DNA of 64,000 nt from Skeletonema tropicum (Eukaryota; Bacillariophyta; Thalassiosirophyceae; Thalassiosirales; Thalassiosiraceae). Position numbers and translations under genes: made by a program. How positions within the stretch are numbered: position 1 is the stretch's first letter; every line of letters starts with the position of its first letter. The stretch is taken from contig CM074138.1 in the NCBI GenBank assembly GCA_037178625.1, positions 1,054,001 to 1,118,000 on the forward strand, in the 5' to 3' direction. Below are positions 53,606-64,000 of this stretch, in pieces. The notes beneath the pieces were generated by a model that did no database searches, had not been told where the DNA came from, and saw nothing but the letters and a program-made list of their open reading frames with translations.

Positions 53606-55995
53606 CATTCAAGTTAAGCTGGTGGGGAGGAGGGAAGTAGAGAATGAAAGCCAAGGTGAAGAGAGGAACAGCAGCTGGAAATTTGGACGGGTCTGTCAAG
53701 CTTTGTGGCGTCATGTGTCACTTTAAGCACTGTGAGAAAACCACATACAGATCCACTACGTACAAGATTTGGCTGTGAAGAAAGCAATGATCCAGCAAGC
53801 TTACAACTTTGTTTGTCAGCAAATTCATCGGTCCAGTCTACTGTCAGAGCAATTACTGTCGAAGTTGATCATCAATAGCATTGCTTGTGGCAGAGATTCG
53901 AAATTTTATGCGCTACTTACTAAAGTTTGTCACTGGGTTCCTTTTTTGTCTTTATTTCCTTCGTGGCTGCTTGACGTAATGACGTGATGACGTGATGACG
54001 TGTAATATAACGTCCCGGAGATTTGCTACCGCCGTGTCTATCGTCATGACCTCCGTTGTCTCGCAGTGTCCACACGCAACCGTCTTTGTGACGGGAGTTT
54101 TGGGGGGGGGGTTTGATGGGATATGAACAGGGATATCATGGATGTTGCGTGTGTTGGTGGAAACGGTGAAATAATACAGATTGTGGATTAAGAACGTGAA
54201 TTGAACAGCAGGCCAATAATCTTCATGCAATATTCTTCATGCAGTGGCCAGTTTGGTTCATCTACGATCTGTACTTGTCCCTTGAAGCGATTGCCGTCGC
54301 TTTGGGTGGGTTTGACGGGGGTTGGATGACATTAGATATTTGTTAATGACACAACAACATGTTCTATGTCAATGGTTTGGTTGGTTTCACAACACAATGG
54401 AATACTCTTCTCTAGTTTTTAAGAGTATCAAAGCGACATCTATGCTTGAGAGATTTATGCAGCAGTTGGCTTTGGTTACACGGTGGGGTGGGTGCACGGG
54501 ATGATATCTATTATTATCACTTCCGTGCAGTCCGCTGATGAGTGATGCGCTCATGAACAATGAACATTCGCAAATCTATCACGACGGGGAAATACTATTA
54601 ATTCCTCGATTGAGAGCCATGCTCTCCGCGTTGAGCTTGGGTTGTTAGATGGTGCATTGGTCATGCATCGCTCTACCGTACTCTCCTATTGTGGAGGACA
54701 ATAGTGGAAGACCAAGCTGAGTTTGTTCTTCCTACCGCCATGAATTGAAAAGTGTAGTCTACGAGTTCCCTCAAGAGCCCTTTCCCTCCTCTGCGCATTC
54801 TATGTTATATGCTGCATGGGGGATAAATCAACGACGGGGAGTTCTGGGGGTGCAATGCACTTCTTCATCATGGTGAGAGTATCAAAGCAAGTGACTTTGG
54901 AAAAGAAGGATGCTGCTTTGGATAATGTTGAGGGGGGGTGTGTGTGAGCACATGTACATGACTCTCGCACTCGGGTCGTGGATGGGTAGACATTTCCCAT
55001 CTACGCCAGGGACATACTCTCACTTATTCAAAGTAGATGGAGGTAGTCGGACGAAAGAGTTTTGCTCTTCGGCTTGAAATTATTTCTACCTTCAGTAATT
55101 CTTCGTTGGATGCATCGAAGTACCATGGACGGCTATGTTGCCGCCGTAGTATGTGGATGCAAGGAAGTCAGTGACCAATCTGATTGTTGGAGGAATTGTT
55201 AACGTTTGGACAAATCATTCCCATCTTTAACTGTTGGGACTTGATTGGTTGACGTCTCTTCGACAATGTTTTGGGGATTGGTAGAGGGGGGCAAGGTTGG
55301 ATCTAGCATTTCAATACCTCGCGGTTTGATGCACGATCGATACTACTACTGGGTCTGTGAGACGATTTACTTCTCACTTCGCAGCAGTACCAAAACTTGT
55401 CAAACACTACAAGTCTTTTCTGCACTTCATCGTCTATGCGATAGGATGGTTCGTGTGAGCATAGGGCATTTGTCTGACAGATCTGGACTCATCACGAACA
55501 CTTTGCAGAAAGGCTCCCCCCACTATGGCATTCCTTCTAATGTCACACTTTGCGTCGCAAGACGCATCAAACAATTTGACTCGTTGATTGTATTGTGGCG
55601 ATTGGATTGGCACATACATCTCGAGACATATGTTTAATTCTCTCATTTTTTGCTGAGTACTCGGGAGAATTGTATTAGGATCGAAGCGAGATTGGTTCTT
55701 CTACAAGTCAAGGACCCAATCTCAAGATTCGGCAAATCCCTTCTACAAATGCCTAGATCAAGGCCTCACTGATCTAGATATATCAAGATAGGAATTCGGG
55801 CTGGGCGAATTCCCCCCTCAATAGTTTTCAGAGTTATCGCTGGTTGCTGCGATGCTCTGCGGTTCATGGCTCCGAGAGACAACTCTCGGTTTCACGTTCT
55901 TCTTTAGTTCACTAAGGTTATTGGATATTTCTTACTTCTGTCTGTTTCCCACTTCAACTTGACTTGATTGAATGATGTACGACGCACCCACCCTC
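53606..55995. other. 2.4-kb region without a recognised gene
   Basis: Frames up to 130 residues occur (for example 55245-55637) but none shows a motif, and codon use is unremarkable. A small gatgacgt array lies at about 53977-54002 and a G-run at 54106-54113. This may be decayed mobile DNA, but I cannot prove it. Confidence 0.4.
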
Positions 55996-56046
55996 TAGTT
56001 TAGATTAGCTATATTTGGCGATTCAGTCTTTTTACTCTCTTTTTAA

Positions 56047-58740
56047 GGCCCGTTCTGTCAAGAGTTTTTGGAGCGAGCCTATTCTGGAGGAGCCTATCTT
56101 CCCTCTTTTCTTTTCTATCCGCTTCTTTCGGCAAAATAGGGCTTTTGTTGACAGAATGGCGAAATGGCCCGTCCTATTTTTGAACGCCGAGTTTCGCCGT
56201 AGATTCGGTGATTTCCGAGAATGGCCACCCAATGTAAACCACCATGTCGGCACGATGACATCCTACACAGACGGCCCTTCAAATACGTCCATAATGATTA
56301 TCCGTGTATTATCGATAGCGTCGCTAATAGATATGGCTTATGACAAAATATTCTCACCAGGGCGTCGTTGCAGATGACCTAGTTATTTAATTAATGAGGC
56401 GCCATTCCAAGTGATCAAGATCGACACATGTGGATGCAAACCAGTGCGTTAGGGGTAGTTAGACAATGAATGAAACCACTTCGCCTTGGCATATTACTGA
56501 TATTATTACGAACCGATAATTCGTCCTCCCGGAACAGCTTCAATATCACGACCCCTCAAGTAGGCATTTAATTATGATGTGCACACAAAAAAGGCATAAA
56601 TTACTAGATACACAACTCAGCACAGCAATAAGCCTATGCGGTGGATTAAATAGTGGCGAGCGATAAAACTTTGACTCTCGATAATATATGCGATAGGTTC
56701 GGTTATTTCAACGCCAATAGTATCAAAGGGGTGAAGAATAAGGGGGGGATTTAGGTAGTCATTAAAACGTATATGTAATTATTTTATATTATTATTGAAC
56801 TGTATGTAAAACCCTGCGGCTCTACCACTCATGGCATTATTATGTTCGGTTTAGACCATTCGAATCATTTTTAATGGAGTGGCTGAGCGGACATAGCTAC
56901 TAACAGCGGCTATCATGGTGCCGTTGCCAGATTAGACCAGTGTGGATGATAGAGGTGGTGTTTCCGATATTCCTGATCTTCGTTTGAAAATAGGTTTGAA
57001 AATATATAGGCCGTGCAGGTCGATTTTTGCACCCGGAGCCTTTCCCGCAATTTTTTTGTTAGTGAACTGCTCTAGCTTTGGGCCATGGTGGCCAAAATTA
57101 AGTTTCAGGGAAGTGGTTTACATGCTTGTCCCGAGTTACTATCCTTTAGGTGACTATTATGTGAGTATATATACTGAGGGGCAGGTGGTGAAACCTTATA
57201 TTTTCGTCGAGATATGCATTTGAAGGTGCTCTCTAGCTTGGTACTAGCTTTGATGGCTGATGGCCTGCCAAATTTGTGCAGCAAAAAGCTAGTGGACTCT
57301 CACATGCATTTCTCAGCGGAGCATTGGAATTATCGGCCAGTCAACACATGTATAGAATCCCCATTATGGTCGACAAAAGGATGGTGATACTGGAAAAGCA
57401 TATTCGGCAACTCTCCAAAATATAATTTTGGCCATTGTGGCCCAAAGCTAGAGCATTTCACTAACAAAAAAAATTGAAAAAAGGCTCAGGGTGCAAAAAG
57501 TGAAGATTTTGGCGGGATGCACGGCCTTTGTAGGATCGAAAACCTCCTCAAAAAGGGGCTGATTTTGAGGCCCGTTCTGTCAAGAGTTTTTGGAGCCTAT
57601 TCTGGAGGAGCCTATTCTTCCCTCTTTTCTTTTCTATCCGCTTCTTTCGGCAAAATAGGGCTTTTGTTGACAGAATGGCGAAATGGCCCGTCCTATTTTT
57701 GAACGCCGAGTTTCGCCGTAGATTCGGTGATTTCCGAGAATGGCCACCCAATGTAAACCACCATGTCGGCACGATGACATCCTACACAGACGGCCCTTCA
57801 AATACGTCCATAAAGATTATCGGTGTATTATCGATAGCGTCGCTAATAGATATGGCTTATGACAAAATATTCTCACCAGGGCGTCGTTGCAGATGACCTA
57901 GTTATTTAATTAATGAGGCGCCATTCGAAGTGATCAAGATCGACACATGTGGATGCAGTTAGACAATGAATGAAACCACTTCGCCTTGGCATATTACTGA
58001 TATTATTATGAACCGGTAATTCGTCCTCCCGGAATAGCTATCAATATCACGACCCCTACTTCATTTAATTATGATGTGCACACAAAAAAGGCATAAAGTA
58101 CTAGATACACAACTCAGCACAGCAATAAGCCTATGCGGTGGATTTAATAGTGGCGAGCGATAAAACTGTGTCTCTCGATAATATATGCGATAGGTTCGGT
58201 TATTTCAACGCCAATAGTATCAAAGGGGTGAAGAATAAGGGGGGGATTTAGGTAGTCATTAAAACATATATGCAATTATTTTATATTATTATTGAAAACT
58301 GTATGTAAAACCCTGCGGCTCTACCACTCATGGCATTATTATGTTCGGTTTAGACCACTCGAATCATTTTTAATGGAGTGGCTGAGCGGACATAGCTACT
58401 AACAGCGGCTATCATGGTGCCGTTGCCAGATTAGACCAGTGTGGATGATAGAGGTGGTGTTTCCGATATTCCTGATCTTCGTTTGAAAATAGGTTTGAAA
58501 ATAGGATCGAAAACCTCCTCAAAAAGGGGCTGATTTTGAGGGGGTTTTGAGCCTATTTTCCATCCTATTCTTGAGGTGAGAAAATAGGGACAAGAATAGG
58601 CTCCAAAATAGGCTCAAAAAACTCTTGACAGAACGGGCCTGAGGGGGTTTTGAGCCTATTTTCCATCCTATTCTTGAGGTGAGAAAATAGGGACAAGAAT
58701 AGGCTCCAAATTTGGCTCAAAAAACTCTTGACAGAGGGCC
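56047..58740. mobile_element. 2.69-kb TIR element, tandem-dimer structure, TAA target duplication
   Basis: The left end GGCCCGTTCTGTCAAGAG is inverted at the right end (ctcttgacagagggcc at 58740) and at an internal right end (ctcttgacagaacgggcc, 58621-58638). TAA flanks both outer ends (56044-56046 and 58741-58743). The body is two direct copies of a unit of about 970-995 bp: unit A from 56047 (with the 526-bp insertion) and unit B from 57569. It ends in two tandem 102-bp terminal segments (58538-58639 and 58640-58740). The three-base TWA duplication and GG[G]CC terminus fit PIF/Harbinger-like (Tourist) elements; no transposase is encoded. The paralogous empty site is at 53241-53340. Confidence 0.8.
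57005..57530. mobile_element. 526-bp TIR element nested in unit A, TA target duplication
   Basis: Left TATAGGCCGTGCA and right TGCACGGCCTTTG are the ends of a roughly 100-bp inverted repeat (57005-57101 with 57423-57530). TA occurs on both sides (57003-57004 and 57531-57532). Unit B of the host element reads straight through (gaaaataggatcg at about 58495), giving an empty site within the same window. TA duplication with long TIRs fits a Tc1/mariner-type MITE. No transposase is encoded. Confidence 0.85.
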
Positions 58741-58815
58741 TAATACTCCATTCTCTATATTCAAAAAATGGGGGAGAAATTCTTCTTACTTTTCTCCCTA
58801 TTCTCCACTCTTTTT
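58741..58815. repeat. Right flank of the older repeat interrupted by the 2.69-kb element
   Basis: It begins with the TAA target duplication and taatactcc, then aaaaaatgggggagaaattc, matching 53289-53345. Confidence 0.7.
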
Positions 58816-59175
58816 TGACTTTCCGGAACTTTTCTGACTGGTTAGGTATATACAATACCGTGTCGTTCCAATACGATCGGCGATCGGCGCTCAGTCTTTT
58901 CGGAATTCAGAACTGACGGAGAAATTCTTTTTTCCTTCTCCCTTCTCAACTCTCAACGCTCTCAAGTCCAACCAAGAGCGAGGGTAAAACGCATCTGTCT
59001 TGTTCATCGCTATTGGCTATTGGCATTTCTCACTTTATCTAATACTTTACCCAGCCAACAGTAGTACCCACTACCCATCACGCAGAAAGTCGAAAGAACT
59101 CTTCGATTTCTTTTACTAACAACTACCCGTACTTTAAAACTTCTGTTACATATAACAACTACCCTAACAACTACC

Positions 59176-60425
59176 ATGTCCAAGTCCTTTGCTGTTGCCA
59201 GCGGCGCCGACACCTTCGTCGAGGCCAACAAAGAAACTCGGCCCGACTTCAAAGGGTTGAAGAAGATCGAGAAAGAACGTCGTGAGATTCTTTTGAGGGT
59301 GAGTTTTATGTGTTGATTTTGAGCTCTTGTGCGCACACATCTCTCCTCTAACATCTTCCTTTCCCTTTCTTCAATACAGGCGGAGCTGCCATTCTGGAGG
59401 ATTCTCATATTCTGGAGTGGTACGTGTCTTAGGGAAATCGTATCTGATTCGGTTGTGTGGACAACCATTATTATATTTGTTGGGATCCGCATCTACGCGA
59501 ACGTAGTTGATTACATTCCGGACTCGGTTGAGTTATTGCACAGAAGACAAATGTTGGTATCCTCGGAGGTTTCTTGTCATTCTTCTTGGTTCTCTTCGTG
59601 AACCAAACTAATGGCCGCTTCCTTGAAATGTATGGGTTCTCCAAGGCTTGCTCGGGGAGGATTCAGGACGTTGCTGGATTGGCTAAGACGCAGCTTCCTA
59701 CTGAAGTGGCGGATCGCTTGGTTCGCCACTTCAATGCTGCGCACATCGCTGGATATACCGGTTTGAATGCGATTGGGCAAGGTTCGCCATACAGCAAAAC
59801 CTATTTCTTCGACCATTACAACGAAGAAGCAAAACTCTTGACTCCAGCGGAAATGAAAGAGCTTTCTCGTCATGATATGGACCACTCTGGGTTGTGCATG
59901 AAGGAGCTAGTGACATGGTGCCAGCAAGATGTCACAGATGCCCGCATTGCCGGACACATTGACTCCTATCAAGAGAAGTTCTTCCATGAGAAGATCTTGG
60001 ACTTCCGTGCTGCCATGGATGGCATGTATGATTACACAGATCAACCACCCCACTTCTTTTACATTCACTTTTTGGTCTTGCTTTCGGCTTTGTACTTGCC
60101 TCTCTTTGCGATCGTAAGTTCTTTTTGCCTCCTTATACAAATCTGCACAACTGTTCGACGTCAAACTTACTCATGGTGTATTTCTTTCTGCAACTTAAAG
60201 GATACGGCATACGCTGCTGGATGGGGAGCAGATAAGGCGATTGGGTTAGACATCTTGCAAGGACTCATCGTCTTTTTGCAATGCGTGTTTGTTGTCGGTC
60301 TAAGGTCTCTTGCAACGAACATGATTGACCCTTACGGTGATGACTTGGAAGACTTGAGTGTTATCAACTATGTTGAGGGGACCTTGGAGATTTGCAGCAC
60401 CATTATGAATGCCAGGCAGCAATAA
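59176..60425 (+). CDS. Bestrophin-like anion channel, three introns/shift, apparent frameshift
   Basis: Exon 1 59176-59298 (MSKSFAVASGADTFVEAN), intron 59299-59379 (GTGAGT ... ACAG), exon 2 from 59380, final intron 60114-60200 (GTAAGT ... AAAG, 87 bp, in-frame length), stop at 60425. Exon 2 starts in frame with AELPFWRILIFWSGTC and the first hydrophobic span (VVWTTIIIFVGIRIYAN), but the continuation GILGGFLSFFLVLFVNQTNG lies one base out of frame near 59547, with no splice sites that would fix it. The later part (FLEMYGFSKACSGRIQD ... YAAGWGADKAIGLDILQ) is a conserved diatom bestrophin-like sequence. Bestrophins are membrane anion channels; in algae some act on bicarbonate/chloride, possibly at thylakoids. 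Either one lost base in the assembly or a real pseudogene. Confidence 0.7.
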
Positions 60426-60785
60426 TTAGTTCAGAGAAAGCGAACTGTGGGCATGAAGTAACAGAATAGGTGGCTGACATCCATTATGTTCAGTGTTCAA
60501 AGTTATGTCATAGTTGATTGAGAGAAGGAAATGTATAGAGAAGCCAGGAGAAGCCATCGAAGTTGATTGGGAAAAGCAATGCATAGAAGTTGTTATGAAT
60601 GTTGATGGGATACGAAAGCGTAAAGAAGTTGGGTAGTCAAACAAAACTTAAATTAAAAGAGTATAAATTGTCAGTGATGAGAACTGAGTACGCAAATCTT
60701 ACTTAATTTACACACAGTTTGGTTTGTTTGTACACAGTCTCCACTACTCCTCTAAGAAAGCCAACCACTAACGACTCTCACTCAA
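60426..60785. other. Convergent 3' intergenic region, no gene seen
   Basis: 360 bp between the bestrophin-like and dihydrolipoyl dehydrogenase stops. It contains a loose duplication of agaagccaggagaagccatc-type sequence and likely 3' UTRs. Confidence 0.4.
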
Positions 60786-62300
60786 TTAGAAATGGATTGG
60801 CTTATCGTAAGCATCCATACAAGCCTCCTTGAACGCCTCACTTAGAGTAGGATGAGCATGACAAGTCCTGGCAACATCCTCTGAACTGGCACCATATTCC
60901 ATACCCAAAACACCCTCAGCAATCATCTCTCCAGCATTAGGGCCCATGATGTGAACTCCCAAAATCTTATCTGTACTCTTATCTGCAAGGATCTTGACAA
61001 ATCCCTCTGCGTTTCCTGTGCCATTTGCTCTTGCACGAGAGTTAGCCTGGAAGGGGAATGTTCCCTTATTAAATTGTACATTGGCCTCTTTGAGCTCTTC
61101 CTCCGTCTTGCCAACAGATGCTACTTCTGGGAAGGTGTAAATAACTCCTGGAATGGCATCGTAATTGACATGTCCAGCAAATCCAGCGATTGTTTCAACT
61201 GCAGCAATTCCCTCCTCTTCGGCCTTGTGCGCAAGCATTGGTCCATCAATACAGTCGCCAATTGCATAAATTGATGGCACGGCAGTTCTAAAGTGAGAAT
61301 CTACATCAATTCGACCAAGTTTATCAGTCTGAATTCCCAAGCTCTCCAAGCCTAATCCATCAGTGTAAGGCCTACGTCCAGTAGCAACCAAAACCACATC
61401 ATAATTCTCAGTCGTTTGATCTCCTCCCTTGGAAGGTTCCGTTGTAATTGCAACTCCATCCCCCGAAACCTCACTCTTGACAACCTTGGTCTTGAGCTTA
61501 AAATTAAACCCCTGCTTCTTCAATGTCATTTGGAACTTCTTGGTCAACTCTTTATCCATCGCGGGACACAATCCATCCATAAATTCAATCACAGTAACGT
61601 CTGTTCCCAATCGGTTCCAGACACTTCCCATTTCGAGACCAATCACTCCACCACCAATTACAGCCATTTTGTTTGGGATTTTGTTAATGTCCAATGCTCC
61701 AGTCGAATCGACAATTTTACCCCCAGCATTATCGACTGGCACGGGAGGGAGGGGAGTAACTTCTGACCCAGTGGCAATAATGATATTCTTGGTATCCAAA
61801 CTCTCTGTACCACCATCATTTAATGCGACGCTCACCCCATTCGGTCCAGTCAGGGATCCCTTCCCCTTGAAGTAATCCACCTTGTGCTTCTTGAGCAAGT
61901 GTTCAATCCCCCCGGTAAGGCCCTGCACAGTCTTGGCCTTGGCAGAGAGCATCTTATCGACGTCCATGGTCACCTCGCCGGAGATATTGATTCCATGTTC
62001 GGCAAAGTGATGCTTGGCATCGTGAAAATGATGACTGGAATTGAGCAATGCCTTGGAGGGGATGCATCCAACGTTGAGACATGTGCCGCCGAGAGTGCCT
62101 CTCATTTCGACACAGGCGGTTTTGAGGCCCATTTGACCGGCCTTAATGGCGGCGACATATCCACCTGGACCGCCTCCGACGACGACTACGTCGTATTGAT
62201 CTTGGAGGGGTGTGGATGTGGAAAAGAAGGCCGATCCTCCACCACGAGAGGAGGAGGAGATGGCACTACGGCGAATAGTGAATGCAGCTCGTGATAACAT
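60786..62300 (-). CDS. DLD: Dihydrolipoyl dehydrogenase (E3), mitochondrial
   Basis: 504 residues, no intron. Residues 1-30 are Arg/Ser-rich (MLSRAAFTIRRSAISSSSRG), a mitochondrial presequence. The FAD fold starts at DVVVVGGGPGGYVAA. The redox disulfide is GGTCLNVGCIPSKA (Cys74, Cys79). An NAD-binding GGGVIGLEMGSVW and the second FAD motif IYAIGDCIDGPMLAHKAEEE follow. The catalytic HAHPTLSE pair (His483 and Glu488) is near the C-terminus. The length matches the family. It reoxidises lipoamide in the pyruvate, 2-oxoglutarate, branched-chain and glycine decarboxylase complexes with NAD+. A mitochondrial form is supported by the presequence; diatoms also have plastid forms. Confidence 0.95.
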   Translation of the reverse strand: MLSRAAFTIRRSAISSSSRGGGSAFFSTSTPLQDQYDVVVVGGGPGGYVAAIKAGQMGLKTACVEMRGTLGGTCLNVGCIPSKALLNSSHHFHDAKHHFAEHGINISGEVTMDVDKMLSAKAKTVQGLTGGIEHLLKKHKVDYFKGKGSLTGPNGVSVALNDGGTESLDTKNIIIATGSEVTPLPPVPVDNAGGKIVDSTGALDINKIPNKMAVIGGGVIGLEMGSVWNRLGTDVTVIEFMDGLCPAMDKELTKKFQMTLKKQGFNFKLKTKVVKSEVSGDGVAITTEPSKGGDQTTENYDVVLVATGRRPYTDGLGLESLGIQTDKLGRIDVDSHFRTAVPSIYAIGDCIDGPMLAHKAEEEGIAAVETIAGFAGHVNYDAIPGVIYTFPEVASVGKTEEELKEANVQFNKGTFPFQANSRARANGTGNAEGFVKILADKSTDKILGVHIMGPNAGEMIAEGVLGMEYGASSEDVARTCHAHPTLSEAFKEACMDAYDKPIHF

Positions 62301-62520
62301 GTTGCTGCTGTTGTTTGATTATATTAGTCGTTATTGAATTGATGTCTGCAATATAGTTTACTGAGAATACTTTCAACGGCAGATATTACGATGTTCCATC
62401 ATTGTCCGGATCTTTTCCGCGGTTCGGAATCCTAATTCTGGATCTTTGGCGAAACGGGCGGCGGATGGACTCTTTTTCCTATCGATTTGGATGGACCCTT
62501 GATGGAATGGACTATGACGC
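62301..62520. promoter_or_regulatory. Upstream region of dihydrolipoyl dehydrogenase (inferred promoter)
   Basis: 220 bp between the start of the dehydrogenase gene and the first repeat segment. No motif is assigned with confidence. Confidence 0.35.
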
Positions 62521-64000
62521 AAGGGTAAATAAATAGGGTATGTCACAAGGAGTGTGACGCTTACCGTCTCGTGGTCAAACTCAACTTTGTCACAAGGGCC
62601 ATTTTTACGTATTCCTACGTTGTACCTAGTACCAAGGGTAAATAAATAGGGTATGACTCAAATTTTGGCGGGAAATCTCCACCGCGACGATAACACGTAA
62701 AAAAATAAAGAGGATTTACCGTCTCGTGGTCAAACTCAGATGCGAAAGTCAGTGCCGGTCAAGAGTATGATCAGCACCAACCACCAACCACGCCGCTCAA
62801 GGCAACGCAACGGCAACCATGATCACCGTTGCCGCCGTTGAAATAGACCAAGTTAATAGCCGTACTATCGACCGATCGGTGGCTGACCGTTACTATGGAT
62901 TATTATGTTAATGTTGAAGCTCACGCCGCAGGCAAATCCGCCGAGGGAAGGCAGCATGGAGGCAATATTAGAGGTGACGTCCGGCGAGCGCCGGCCATTG
63001 AATAGGGCTCATTGAACATCCCAAGGAGCGTTTCTGGTGGATCTACGTACGATAACATCAACATAATAATCCATAGTAACAATCAGCCACCGATAGGCGG
63101 ATAATATGGCTAATAACTTGGTCTATTCCATCGGCGGCAACGTCGACCATGGTTGCCGTTGCTTTGAGCGGTGAATGATCAGTTCGAGCTTTCAATGACG
63201 GGAAACGATGAAAGAAGCGAGACTCAACCATAGGGAATCAAACGTCGTATCGGCACTCTTACTTAGGGAAATTGTGTGTGTTCGGTGGACAACGGTGGAC
63301 AGTATTAGGTACAACGTAGGAATACGTAGAAATGGCCTCGTGTCACAGTTTGAGTTTGACCACGAGACGGTAAGCGTCACACTCTGTGTGACATACCCTA
63401 TTTATTTACCCTTGCCTAGTACTGTTCACAAATGTTCAGGTACACCTTTAAGTAATAGTGGCGTTACGACTTTGTGTTACCAATGGTTGAGTCTCGCTTG
63501 CCTCGTCGTTTCCCGTCATTGAAAGCTCGAATTGATCATTCACCGCTCAAGGCAACGGCAACCATGGTCGACACGCCGCTGCTGAAATAGACCTAGTTAT
63601 TAGCCGTAATATGGGACGATTGATGGCTGATCGTTACTATGGATTATTATGTTTATGTTGTCGTGCTTGGATCCAGCAGAAACGCTCGATGGGACGTTCA
63701 GTAAGCACTGTTCAGTGGCCGGCGCTCGCCGGACGTCACCGTCTAATATTGCCTCCATGCTGCCTTCCCTTGAGGTATTTGGCAGCGGCGAGGGCGTCAA
63801 CACCAACATAATAATCCATAGTAACGATCAGCCACCGATCGGCCCATAGGTCGGCTGTTAACTTGGTCTATTTCAACAGCGGCAACGTAGACCATGGTCG
63901 CCTGCCTGATGAGCGGCGTGTTCGTGTTGGTGCTGGTCATCTTGTTGACCGGCACTGACTTTCGCATCTGAGTTTGACCACGAGACGGTAAATCCTCTTT
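62521..64000. repeat. Large palindrome, arms about 600 bp, running off the right edge
   Basis: The left arm (about 62707-63309) matches the reverse complement of about 63412-64000 over its whole length (for example, ggatttaccgtctcgtggtc at 62712 and its complement at about 63993). Each arm also contains its own smaller inverted repeat (taatccatagtaac-type blocks at 62890 and 63060). The roughly 100-bp centre (63310-63411) is an inverted copy of a segment at 62521-62640, and the 22-mer core taccgtctcgtggtcaaactca occurs four times in alternating orientation. No ORF is supported. Confidence 0.85.

Noticed and set aside
55245..55637. 130-residue plus-strand frame
   Set aside because: No domain, no splice or start support; surrounded by low-information sequence.
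56032..56253. 73-residue minus-strand frame duplicated at 57548-57772
   Set aside because: It lies in the repeated unit of a TIR element, has no transposase motif and repeats only because the unit is duplicated.

Overview
The window looks like nuclear DNA of a diatom or a close stramenopile relative. Protein genes are compact and intron-poor, with GT-AG introns of about 80-115 bp. Four predicted proteins begin with a signal peptide followed by an Ala/Ser-Phe plastid-import motif (DA|FAP, CS|FAP, QS|FTA, DA|FSP), which is typical of secondary red plastids. Proteins are rich in Asp, Ser and Gln low-complexity runs. I cannot assign the species. A 500-base N run (37813-38312) is a scaffold gap.

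Layout. 1-8.5 kb: an SGNH hydrolase, a Pro-Thr-Lys repeat membrane protein, a sulfotransferase-like type II membrane protein and a plastid-type unknown. 8.66-14.83 kb: a tandem satellite of about 34 units of about 184 bp, with an 1102-bp higher-order repeat. 15.3-34.6 kb: a dense gene island with PHPT1-like phosphohistidine phosphatase, plastid-type DHH exopolyphosphatase, DNAJC9-like co-chaperone, DUF3119-like plastid protein, class 3 lipase, a Lys-tailed unknown, a PDZ Gln-rich protein, a syntaxin-5-like Qa-SNARE, an ankyrin/Cys4 protein and an AAAP amino-acid transporter. 35-37.7 kb: a broken dUTPase (with a GC-AG intron) running tail-to-tail into an unknown ORF with 285-bp repeats. 38.3-48.1 kb: an inverted repeat beside the gap, a RING gene, and a long Helitron Rep/helicase gene that becomes continuous once one 101-bp intron is removed.

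48-64 kb is mostly mobile or repetitive DNA around three genes: a protein kinase (50.8-52.4 kb), a bestrophin-like channel with an apparent frameshift (59.2-60.4 kb) and dihydrolipoyl dehydrogenase (60.8-62.3 kb). The region carries its own insertion history. Three elements have filled and empty sites both visible here: a 216-bp palindromic element (GTGTG duplication), a 2.69-kb TIR element (TAA duplication) and, nested in it, a 526-bp TIR element (TA duplication). A palindrome with arms of about 600 bp runs off the right end.

The genes are independent housekeeping or organelle genes rather than an operon or pathway. The most unusual content is structural: the satellite with higher-order periodicity, the palindromic and nested elements, and the Helitron with an odd membrane-like N-terminal extension.
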